Notes under the pieces: model-generated
Told to the model about the DNA's origin: nothing
Seen by the model: only the letters and a program-made list of their open reading frames with translations
Database searches by the model: none
Translations under genes and position numbers: made by a program
In this document: positions 10,182 to 18,924 of the stretch, one piece after another
How the letters are laid out: every line of letters starts with the position of its first letter
How positions within the stretch are numbered: the stretch's first letter is position 1
DNA from: Picocystis sp. L7
Lineage: Eukaryota > Chlorophyta > Picocystophyceae > Picocystales > Picocystaceae
Reading direction: 5' to 3'
NCBI GenBank assembly: GCA_020975725.1
Contig: QXJR01000024.1
Span: 1-64,000, forward strand
Length of the DNA: 64,000 nt

Positions 10182-12101
10182 ATGGAGTATGGCGGGCCGA
10201 GCCATCCGAGTATGGCGTCTGATCAAGCGTTTCAAGAAGCCATGGAGAACTACCTTCGTCACGTGTGTTTGGCGCCAGGAACGTTGCGCAAGTACAAAAG
10301 ACACTGGGAAGGGTTCGCCTCGTTCTTGTCCAATGCGTGTGTAGGCGGATTAGATGGAGTCGAGAGCCAAGATGCCCTCGTCCATTATATCGAGAAATAC
10401 TTGGAAAAGGTGAAGGAGGAAGGAGGGAAGCTCACTTCCTTGATGACGGGATCCTCAGCTACAGTGCATGTTGCTCATGCATTTGCACGACTGCGTGGAG
10501 AGATGTGTAGGTACGATTCAAGGGGAAAGTATACCCAACAACTAATCAAGCGGTCGAAGCGAGAACAAGCCTCAACCTCGAACATCGACGAAGACATTGT
10601 GGATGCCGATATCACGTGTTTGAAAGTGTCACAACGTCGGGCAATCATGGAAGCATTTGACCCATTGCATGGGATGGCCTTTTCGGTATGCTTTCAAAGT
10701 CTAATGAGAGGAGATACTCTGAGAAATTGCCAAATGTCACGCATGAAACTTGATGAGTACGAACATTCGAGCCCGGATAAATTGCCATTGTTGTACTTGT
10801 ATGCTCCAACAAAGAGTTCGGGTGGGCAAATACGTCGTCATGGCTTGGCTCGTCATGTGGATGTTTCCCTTTGTGCAATGGGAGCACTTTGCCGGTACTT
10901 TGTGTGGAAATATGATGTGAAGGGTGATACTTTCCCGGACCTCCGTGTGGACAGTAGGGAATGGATGAGCACAAATAATCTCTATGGAGTGACGGCGCAA
11001 GGAATGGACCTAGCGTTTCGCCGGGTATTTGCACTTCTGGGACTCACTCTCAAGAAGACGACGCACATGCGAAAATATGGAGCAGGCCATCTTCAACGAT
11101 TGCCGTTCATGCCGGATGATGAGATACAAAGCCTTGGGTATTGGAACGATATGAATAGAGCCAAACTAAGCTCGGTGATGATGGATGCATACCTTGTAGT
11201 GAATCCTAAAGCTTGCATGCATGCTGCAGAACATCCCAGCCATGAGTTTGTACTCCTACCAAGACAACGCGAAGAGCCACCAAAAGTGCTTCTAGATATG
11301 GTATTTCCTCAGCTCGACGAAATGAAAGCAATGGTTGCGGAACGTGCACGAGCACCTAGTGCCAACCACCGGGCAGCCATGAATTTTTTGGATGTGTTGG
11401 ATTTTGCAAGGAAGTGCTTCTTGCAAGATATGGCTGTGTTGCAAGAGGAAGGATTCAAAAGCGAGGCATTCTCACACCGCGTGTTTCGCCATGGGGCATG
11501 GAAAGTGTTCAAGCAAAGAGTACTGAAACGAATCGAGTTGTTCAAGGCCACGCCGCTACCCGACAGGACACAACAATCGAATGCATCGGAGGTAGTGAAA
11601 CAAGTTGCACAAATGTCGGAGAAAATTACATCCATGGGAAGCCAACTTGACTTGATGACGCAGATATTGAAAGGTTGGGAGACTTGTGACCGACCCATTA
11701 CACAACCACGCAATCCAGCGGTGGCTCAAAACTTGCAAAGGACGAGAGCGTGTCCAACGGCGCCTGTGAACACGAAGGACTTTACGTCCTTACGCCATCT
11801 GTGGGCATGTTTGGTGGACCCGGGCGACGATTCTCCTTGCATGTCCTACATGGAGGCAGAGGCCTTGTCACCCACGTGGCGGAAAGATCCGACCGGAAGC
11901 AGCAGGAGGCGCAAGTTTTGGGCGAAGCTGAAGCGTCTGCACCACTGGGTCCAATCGTCCGTGGACGATGGCTTGGTCGCGACGGTAGAAGCTGCATTAG
12001 ACCACCTGGAGGAGCACATGGAAGTCCACGAGGCAGGACTCGGCTCCCTCCTCATGCAGCTTGAGGCGCGAAAGATCCCTCTACCAGGGACTCGCTCGTG
12101 A
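10182..12101 (+). CDS. Crypton-like tyrosine recombinase (Ndc10/GCR1-type DNA-binding fold)
   Basis: This uninterrupted 639-residue frame resembles the tyrosine recombinases of Crypton DNA transposons and their domesticated relatives. An N-terminal SAM-like region (about 12-110, LAPGTLRKYKRHWEGFASFL) precedes a catalytic-like domain. SLMRGDTLRNCQMSRM supplies the first Arg. KTTHMRKYGA matches the HxxR block, with Lys where Arg is usual unless the alignment is shifted by one. YWNDMNRAKLSSVMMDAYL carries the candidate nucleophile Tyr. A following segment, FVLLPRQREEPPKVLLDMVFPQLDEM, matches the Ndc10-like LPR...PP..L...VFP pattern. The C-terminus is basic then acidic. Cryptons lack terminal inverted repeats, so element ends cannot be drawn. 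It sits between the two amidase copies. It could be an active element or a host gene derived from one. Confidence 0.78.
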   Translation: MEYGGPSHPSMASDQAFQEAMENYLRHVCLAPGTLRKYKRHWEGFASFLSNACVGGLDGVESQDALVHYIEKYLEKVKEEGGKLTSLMTGSSATVHVAHAFARLRGEMCRYDSRGKYTQQLIKRSKREQASTSNIDEDIVDADITCLKVSQRRAIMEAFDPLHGMAFSVCFQSLMRGDTLRNCQMSRMKLDEYEHSSPDKLPLLYLYAPTKSSGGQIRRHGLARHVDVSLCAMGALCRYFVWKYDVKGDTFPDLRVDSREWMSTNNLYGVTAQGMDLAFRRVFALLGLTLKKTTHMRKYGAGHLQRLPFMPDDEIQSLGYWNDMNRAKLSSVMMDAYLVVNPKACMHAAEHPSHEFVLLPRQREEPPKVLLDMVFPQLDEMKAMVAERARAPSANHRAAMNFLDVLDFARKCFLQDMAVLQEEGFKSEAFSHRVFRHGAWKVFKQRVLKRIELFKATPLPDRTQQSNASEVVKQVAQMSEKITSMGSQLDLMTQILKGWETCDRPITQPRNPAVAQNLQRTRACPTAPVNTKDFTSLRHLWACLVDPGDDSPCMSYMEAEALSPTWRKDPTGSSRRRKFWAKLKRLHHWVQSSVDDGLVATVEAALDHLEEHMEVHEAGLGSLLMQLEARKIPLPGTRS

Positions 12102-12485
12102 CTTCGCACCGGTCGTACGCCCCCTCCTTCACCTTACAATTCATTCCATCTACCAGCCATTCCACCTCGCGCGAGACGGGCGTCCAGCAGCTTCGTCTGC
12201 GCCAGGTTCGACGCACGGCTCGTCCGTCTCTTCGTCCGCCTCCATCGGTCTTCCTGTCGCCACGCGTGCTGGTCCCGCGTTTCCCCTCCCTTCCTTCCCA
12301 AGAGGGGAGGAAGCGTTCGCGAGTCCAGCACGCGCGGCGATCGACGCCCGTCCGCGGTTGTCCTGATCCGGCGTCGCGTGGTTGGTCCGTCGCGGTGCGA
12401 TCGGTCGCGGCCTCGGTCTTCCCCTCGTCCTCCCTGTCCCCCCTCCCCCGGGACGGAAAAGTCCCTCCGGGACAGGGGAATCAGA
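12102..12485. other. Spacer between recombinase and amidase 2
   Basis: C-rich sequence without a supported gene. The duplicated block begins at 12486. Confidence 0.5.
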
Positions 12486-12718
12486 CATTTCCTCGGCAAG
12501 GCCGGGGACTGGCTTCAGGGACAGGCATCCCCCCACCCCACCCTCCTGGTTCCTTCCCCCACGTGGTCCGAGACGGTTGCAGGTACGAGGCCACGTAACC
12601 CACGGGGCGAAACCAAGGCTGTAGCGCACGTGATCGATGCCCCCCCCCTCACGCTCGTGGTGGTCGAAACCAACCCGGTTGTGTCGACACCAGCAACCGG
12701 TAAAGACCAGGCGAACGA

Positions 12719-12736
12719 GGGTTAGGGTTAGGGTTT
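12719..12736 (+). promoter_or_regulatory. Telomere-like / telo-box motif upstream of amidase 2
   Basis: Identical in sequence and position to the motif at 3203-3220, about 110 bases before the ATG at 12846. It lies inside the near-identical block, so its conservation may only reflect recent conversion. Confidence 0.4.
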
Positions 12737-12845
12737 CGAACCGTCACAAGGAAACCCCTTGCGACCCATCGTGGCGATATGTCCTGTCAACCGATGCAGA
12801 GCATGGACGTTCAGAATTGCAAACGGACCTGGCACACGCGCCACC

Positions 12846-14480
12846 ATGGCGAAGTCCAACCCATCCATCGGAATGCTCGGCTCCACCATGCTCCGAGCCG
12901 CGTTGGTGCTGCTCGGCTTGCTGGCCTTGGCCAGTGGAGACATCGATGTCGTCGAGCTCACAGCCACACAAGTGCAAGAAGCCTACGAACAAGGAGAATA
13001 CACCGCAGAAGAACTCACCCTGGCCTTCCTCGAAAGGATCGAGAAATATGAACCCGTGTACAACGCCTTCGTCTACCTCAACCCAGATGCTGTGGTTACC
13101 GCCAGGGCATTGGATGAGGAATATGCAGCCAGTGGACCTCGCGGTCCGCTGCACGGTGTACCCGTGGTCATCAAGGACAACATGAACCTTGCCGGCGTTC
13201 CTACGAGCAACGGCTACTGGGGATTCCGTCGTTCCACGGGAGGATTGGACATGATCCCCTCCAGAGACGCCAGCGTGGTGGCTCGCCTGCAGGAGGCGGG
13301 CGCCATCATCATGGGCAAGACCAACCTTCCGGACTTTGCAAGGAGCGGGACCGTGTCGGACAGCTCAGCCGTCAACCGGACATACAACTCCTATGGTTTG
13401 AACCTCGTGCCCGGCGGTTCCAGCGGTGGTACAGCCACGGCGGTGTCTAGCAGCTTTGCCGTTCTTGGTTTGGGAACGGAGACTGGTAGCTCCATTCAGA
13501 GTCCATCGGCTTCCCAGAGCTTGGTGGGTATCAAGCCATCCATCGGCTTGGTTCCCATTGACGGCATTGCACCGCTTGTAGCGCAACGGGACGTCGCAGG
13601 TCCAATGGCCAAGACAGTGGAAGATGCAGCAGCCACATTGGATGTCCTTGCTGGACCAACCATTCAAGATGTGAGAACATACAATGGCTTGGCAAGCATT
13701 CCTGAGGAGGGCTACGTTGCCTCTCTGGATTCAGGAGGACTACAGGGAAAGCGATTGGGCGTTTATGATGGTGTATGGGACAATCCACTTTCGCCTGAGA
13801 TAGATGCAGCGTATAACGGGATCCTGGACATTGTCATGGAGCTCGGAGCGGAGCTTGTTACAAATGTTTTCAACGATTCAGGATGGACCGAAATCTATGA
13901 GGACTCCCCCCCCCTATACACTGGATATACAGAGACGTTGTACCATGATTTGAACCTGTACTTTCAGGACCTGGGCGACACATCCGACTTCAACTCGGTC
14001 GAAGAGTGGGAGGAGAAGACCAACCGCACCATGGGGGAGGATGCAGCTGTCAGTCCCTTTTCCGTCACTGCTGAAGGAACTGGTGGGGATCCCCTTACCG
14101 ATCCAGCGTATTGGGAATACGCAGGTTGGAGAAGCCGTGTACACAAGAAATATATTGAGATTATGAAAGAAGAGCAATTGGACGGACTCCTTTATCCCTT
14201 CTCTGCCATTCCCTGGCCAACATTTGGATCTGGCTTGGGTGTTGGCGCTATCAGTGTGCCTCAGATCAATCACATTGGGCTGCCTGGTATTACACTCCCA
14301 GCAGGCTACCTTGATGGTGGGCAACCATTTGCGATCCAGTTTATTGGAAACGATCTTTACACTGAGCCTCAATTGATAGCCATGAGCTATGCGTTTGAGA
14401 AAGCCACGATGTTCCGCATGGCACCAGAGGGTCCAAGTGAACAGGTTTCCGTTGGAAGCTGTACGTGTACAACGTTTTGA
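12846..14480 (+). CDS. Secreted amidase-signature-family hydrolase, copy 2
   Basis: The 544-residue product has the same Kozak start, signal peptide and triad as copy 1: Lys110, Ser192 and Ser216. One change falls inside the nucleophile motif: TETGGSI of copy 1 is TETGSSI here, so the residue before the catalytic serine is Ser instead of the near-invariant Gly. That glycine lines the oxyanion hole in the family, so activity or substrate range may differ. The first ~166 codons are almost identical to copy 1. From there the proteins drift apart, most strongly after residue ~310, and this copy gains five residues. The C-terminus (SVGSCTCTTF) still matches copy 1 (SLGSCECMTF). It converges on the minus-strand gene at 15-17 kb. 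Confidence 0.92.
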   Translation: MAKSNPSIGMLGSTMLRAALVLLGLLALASGDIDVVELTATQVQEAYEQGEYTAEELTLAFLERIEKYEPVYNAFVYLNPDAVVTARALDEEYAASGPRGPLHGVPVVIKDNMNLAGVPTSNGYWGFRRSTGGLDMIPSRDASVVARLQEAGAIIMGKTNLPDFARSGTVSDSSAVNRTYNSYGLNLVPGGSSGGTATAVSSSFAVLGLGTETGSSIQSPSASQSLVGIKPSIGLVPIDGIAPLVAQRDVAGPMAKTVEDAAATLDVLAGPTIQDVRTYNGLASIPEEGYVASLDSGGLQGKRLGVYDGVWDNPLSPEIDAAYNGILDIVMELGAELVTNVFNDSGWTEIYEDSPPLYTGYTETLYHDLNLYFQDLGDTSDFNSVEEWEEKTNRTMGEDAAVSPFSVTAEGTGGDPLTDPAYWEYAGWRSRVHKKYIEIMKEEQLDGLLYPFSAIPWPTFGSGLGVGAISVPQINHIGLPGITLPAGYLDGGQPFAIQFIGNDLYTEPQLIAMSYAFEKATMFRMAPEGPSEQVSVGSCTCTTF

Positions 14481-14975
14481 GTACTTTGCTTTTTGTAACG
14501 AAGTCGGTATTGTATGCGGCCTCCTTCACAAGCTGCCTGCCCTCGCCCACTTCCTTGATCCTTGAAGCCTGCGCTGCTCTTTTCCATAATTGCTAGGATT
14601 CAATGGATTGAATTTGGCGTTTATTATCTTTCCATCTTCAACACTGACTGGATAGGTTAGGCGGAGATCAAGAATACATTTTGTGTTTCCACCATGCCGG
14701 TCCACGCGGGGGTCAGATGGGACCTAGCTTCCATAGTTCTGCCGAAACAGGCAGCATACTTCCTGTGATTTCCATGCCAGTTGTTGGCTGGATTTTAAGT
14801 CGCAGCTAGAATACATCTTACTGCAGGACCTTGTCAATGCCTTCTTTCCTACAGGCTGCTTTTCTCCGGTTACCACAGATGCAGCATTCAGGAAGGGGAA
14901 TCAAATTTCTAAGGAGGGTGATGCATTTTCCCAATATCGCCACCGAGACCAATACCCACGATCACATTTCCTCAT
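14481..14975. other. Convergent intergenic region
   Basis: The 3' flanks of amidase 2 (+) and the alginate-lyase-like gene (-) meet here. No gene, repeat or RNA is seen. Confidence 0.55.
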
Positions 14976-17267
14976 CTACACAGATGCTTTCAGGCCAAGG
15001 CTCCAGTATGGCCTTAAGGCAGACTTGTCGACATCTGCTGATTGAAATGCATATTTCTCTATGCTGGTCCTTTGCCCGATGGACGTGCAGGTGTGATGGT
15101 CTAAGAGAAACCCGAGTTCCAAGATGCGAGACTCCAGGAGAGGAGTCTCGCTGCCAGAAGACAATGTGCGTGCTTTCTCTAGAAGGGTGCCCACCCCAGC
15201 AGCCACACTTGAGCCATAGAGATCGGCATAGCACCATAGGGGATTCCCGAACCTGCTTGAGAGGTATGCCAAGCTCACCCAACCTTCACATTCAAAAACT
15301 ATGTCCTCCACATCAAGCAAGACTGCGTGTTGCTGTGGCATGGCTTGTTGTGAAAAATGGGTTGATATTCTGGACTGTGCACGTGCAAGGGCCTTTATCA
15401 ACGTGAACCTCTCGTCTAGGTAGGCCGCGATGGACGCGACCACTAGATCGTAGAATACACCACGATAGCCAGGAGCTTGGAGTCCGTTTTTACCTTGTAC
15501 CGTTCCCGTCAGCCATCCTTGCAGATCGTGCAACCAAACCTTGAATCTGTCCACGTGAGGCAGTTGGAACAATCCAGAACGTTCCATCAACCTCGCTGCA
15601 TCAAGGAGGTGATGTAATCCAACGATGTCTCGAACTCCCAAGTGGGTTTCAGTGCTGCTTGGAGTTGCAAAGCGCAAATCTGGTAGCAATCGTGTCCGCT
15701 CATCCAGGAACGTGCAATAAAGATGCTTAAGGGCGTGTGTGGCAAAAGCATCGTTGCCACTGAAGAATGAGGCCAGTGCGCTTATTGTCACATCGGACAC
15801 TGCTTGAAGAAAGATCGCTCTGGAGGAGACAGAAGAGTAGCAGCCCGAGTGATGCGTGTAGATCCATGCCTCCCGGTTGCGGAGGGAAGATGCCTGGCCC
15901 TCGTCAGAATGCTGCGATGCGGAATTCGAAGTAATGGACCCAACGCACTGACCAGATCCTTCGGAACCTGGGTTGGTTTCTTCCCCTTGGACATCTGCTC
16001 TTCTGGCCAGGATGCGCTCCGCACGCGCAATCAAGCGATCCACTGTTGCCTGCAGCTGGGAATTCTGGGCCTGACGATAAAGGGTCCGCTCTGCTTCGAG
16101 GACGCCAAGGTTGTAAAATATCATGTCGTTCGTTTGTTGCTGCTGCAGTTCGAGGTCCAGGGAAAAGAGGAAATCGATGCTTCCTTGCACTCTTGCCTTG
16201 TTCCTCGCAGATGGGGTCTTCGGACCACTCTCCAGGGCACCAATGCCTGAAGGAAGCCTGGACACCCATCCTGCGGTCGTGGCCCTGCGATCAGCCTGGC
16301 CTGTCCTTGCGATCGAATTGGACTTTGGACAACGAAGGCCGAAACCCATATCCTCGCGCAACGTTGTCCACGTGCCGGAGGCACCGAGCCTTCGGAGCAG
16401 CTCTACCTTGGACAGGTGGCCATAATAGAACTGTTCATCGAATGTGAAATTGCTGCTTCGGTGGAACGCAATCTGGGGTTCTTCGTCGAGTGGGCAATCC
16501 TCGTTGGCGGGGGAATTGTGTGGAAGTTCCTTCAGGCGCCGCATGGGCACGGTCAGGTAGTGTTTGCCTCCGGAACGCATGCCTTCTAGCATCAGCTTCC
16601 ATCCCTGTTCTTCCAGGAAACAGTTCCCATCCCAAGGCAGGGTCCAGGTCCCCGACTGCTTGCCTTCTCGCAGGGCGTCGTTGCGCGCTCCGTTGTTGTT
16701 GAACACGTAGATGTTCTTGAGGCGGTAGATGGAGAACATCAGCCTGGCCTGCCTCGATTCCTTCAACCGTTGGAACTCGTCGCCCAGCAGGTACTTGGGA
16801 TGCGGCAAGCAGCCGGTGTCGTAAGGAATCTTCTTGTACTCCTTTGCCAGGAACGCGATCCGTCGGAAGGGCACGCCTCTCCTTTGGAGCAGTTCCATGA
16901 CCTGTCTTTCCAGGGTTTGGTTGACGATTCGATTGAGGAGGAATCGTTTGTGGCATCCTTCCAGCTCGGGCTCTTGGTCCAGCATGTATTGCAGGTTCTT
17001 CAGGGTCTGTCCTTTCTGGTGTCGACCAGGGATCTCGTTGCCAATGATGCGATACAACGTGGCTTGCGGTTCCGACGGGATCGAAAGGACCTTCTCCTTC
17101 CCTTCCGCCTCGGCTGCATCCGTTTCCATCCGCCGCGTTCCTGCACGTCTCTTTCCTTCGAGCCACCAGATGCTCAGGACGGCGATCAGGAACGTCCCTG
17201 AGCTTCGCATCGCTTCGTGCCACGTCCGTTTCTTCTTCCTACGTCGCCTTGTTTTCTTCCTTTCCAT
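14976..17267 (-). CDS. Type II membrane protein: [11 protein letters not shown] domain plus alginate-lyase-like domain
   Basis: The 763-residue product starts in a good context (caggATGg). It has a very basic cytosolic tail (residues 1-15) and one hydrophobic anchor (about 24-36), the topology of Golgi enzymes. Region 1 (about 70-290) carries a conserved-looking block, [13 protein letters not shown], then [19 protein letters not shown] and [11 protein letters not shown] recall this block in algal proteins of unknown or sugar-related function, but cannot name the family. Region 2 (about 445-700) resembles the alginate-lyase/chondroitin-lyase alpha-toroid, with spaced segments such as [24 protein letters not shown] and [18 protein letters not shown]. 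Key lyase His/Arg residues cannot be assigned safely. The linker (290-440) is low complexity. A role in trimming or building acidic polysaccharides in the Golgi is an inference. Confidence 0.72.
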   Translation of the reverse strand: MERKKTRRRRKKKRTWHEAMRSSGTFLIAVLSIWWLEGKRRAGTRRMETDAAEAEGKEKVLSIPSEPQATLYRIIGNEIPGRHQKGQTLKNLQYMLDQEPELEGCHKRFLLNRIVNQTLERQVMELLQRRGVPFRRIAFLAKEYKKIPYDTGCLPHPKYLLGDEFQRLKESRQARLMFSIYRLKNIYVFNNNGARNDALREGKQSGTWTLPWDGNCFLEEQGWKLMLEGMRSGGKHYLTVPMRRLKELPHNSPANEDCPLDEEPQIAFHRSSNFTFDEQFYYGHLSKVELLRRLGASGTWTTLREDMGFGLRCPKSNSIARTGQADRRATTAGWVSRLPSGIGALESGPKTPSARNKARVQGSIDFLFSLDLELQQQQTNDMIFYNLGVLEAERTLYRQAQNSQLQATVDRLIARAERILARRADVQGEETNPGSEGSGQCVGSITSNSASQHSDEGQASSLRNREAWIYTHHSGCYSSVSSRAIFLQAVSDVTISALASFFSGNDAFATHALKHLYCTFLDERTRLLPDLRFATPSSTETHLGVRDIVGLHHLLDAARLMERSGLFQLPHVDRFKVWLHDLQGWLTGTVQGKNGLQAPGYRGVFYDLVVASIAAYLDERFTLIKALARAQSRISTHFSQQAMPQQHAVLLDVEDIVFECEGWVSLAYLSSRFGNPLWCYADLYGSSVAAGVGTLLEKARTLSSGSETPLLESRILELGFLLDHHTCTSIGQRTSIEKYAFQSADVDKSALRPYWSLGLKASV

Positions 17268-18924
17268 CCTGGGGTCGTCTTTCCTTCTTTCCTTCCTTCC
17301 TTCCTTCCTCGCGTCAGCTTCCGAAGAGGAAACGAGCTCCCGAGGCGTCCATCCGCGCCTCCCTGCCCTCGTGCTGTGTTGTGCTGTGTCGTGTTGTGTT
17401 GTGTTGTGTCGTGTCCACCCCGGGGGGCTTTTTTGGCCCCTGACCCTGGGACGTCCACCCTTCCTTCCTCCTCACAAGGAAGGAAGGAGGAAGACCATGC
17501 ATCCAAGGATGGATAGAAGGAAAGATTGAAAGATGGACGGATGGACGGATGGATGGAAGGATGGAGGAATGATGGAAAGATGGAAGGATAGGAGGAAGGA
17601 TGGACGGATGGAAGGACGGATGGAAAGATAGAAAGATGGACGGATGGAAGGACGTCCAGACAGCATCCACGGCGTCCCATGGCAACCGATGGAAGGCGAT
17701 GGCAACGGAGCTTGGAAGGTTCCAAAAGAGCCGCAAGGATGGATCCTTGCCAGTGGTGTTCCCATGCTTGTTGGTGCTCGTTCCCCATCTCCACGGTCAT
17801 TCCGTTGAGGCAAGAAGATGCCCTGGTGTTCCCAAGGGTGCCCTTTCCGTCTTGCAGAGGGGACTCCTTCCTTCCCGCCGCTCGAGATGGAGGATTTGGA
17901 TGGATGGAACGCGGCTCGGGATGTACGGTGGGACCTCTTGTCGACGCGTGTGGTGCACTTCGCCTTTGTGCTTGGTGGACCTCTCTCCAAGCGTGGCTCC
18001 ATGCCTTCCACCACGTCGGATGGACGTTCATCCTTCCTCCACTCCTTCCCTTGTCGAGAGATGGCTTCCGAAAGGGGACCCTTGGCCACGAGGAAGGTCG
18101 TGGTGGGCTCACCACTCTACCACTTCCATTCCTTGTGATGTGCATATGCATTCCATTCCCCTTCCCTTTCCACCTTTTCCTTCCCTTCTCTCCCACCTTT
18201 CCTTTCGATCCCTTTCCTTCCATCCCTTTCGATCCCCTTCTGTCCCTTTCCCATTCCTTCCCTTCGTCTCCCCTTTCTAGTCTCCTTTCTATCCCCTTCT
18301 ATTCCCTTGTTTTCGATTCCCTTTCTATTCCCTCCCTTTCGATTCCCTTCTGTTCCTTCCCTCTTCCTTCTGTTCCCTCCCTTTCGATTCCCTTTCCCAT
18401 TCCCCTTTCCATTCCCCTTTCTAATTCTCCTTCCCTTCCCCCTTCTGTTCCTTCCCTCTTCCTTCTGTTCCCTCCCTTTCGATTCCCTTTCCCATTCCCC
18501 TTTCCATTCCCCTTTCTAATTCTCCTTCCCTTCCCCCTTCTGTTCCTTCCCTCTTCCTTCTGTTCCCTCCCTTTCGATTCCCTTTCCCATTCCCCTTTCC
18601 ATTCCCCTTTCTAATTCTCCTTCCCTTCCCCCTTCTGTTCCTTCCCTCTTCCTTCTATTCCCTCCCTTTCGATTCCCTTTCCCATTCCTTCCCTTCGTGT
18701 CCCATCGACCGCGCGTCTCCACGCGCACCGCGCGACACCTCCCTTCGCCATCGTCGCATCCTCTTCGTCGTCCCTGGCTCGCACGACTCATGGTGCGCTG
18801 GTTGGGAAGGTGCTCGGGGAACCACGGATGGGACGGCTGTCCACCTGCGCCCAGCCACCACCTTCCTCCCACGAAGAAGAGGAACAACAACAACAACAGC
18901 CACAAGCACGTCAAGACCAAGACC
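17268..18924. promoter_or_regulatory. Head-to-head intergenic region with microsatellites
   Basis: This 1.66-kb region separates two divergently transcribed genes. It contains a TTCC run (17,281-17,310), a tgttg/gtgtc run (17,380-17,412), GGATGGA-type tracts (17,505-17,660) and a long polypyrimidine tract (18,160-18,690). Long frames across it are low-complexity artefacts. Bidirectional promoter function is inferred from orientation only. Confidence 0.5.
18350..18690. repeat. 95-bp polypyrimidine tandem repeat
   Basis: Successive copies start with ctgttccttccctcttcctt at 18350, 18445, 18540 and 18635, an exact 95-bp period. The strand is almost pure C/T, so triplex or H-DNA formation is possible. 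It ends about 235 bases before the preferred start of the SET-domain gene. Confidence 0.9.

Noticed and set aside
17186-18614. Frames of 200-345 codons over the microsatellite-rich intergenic region
   Set aside because: Low-complexity Ser/Phe/Pro translations of TTCC and GGATG tracts.
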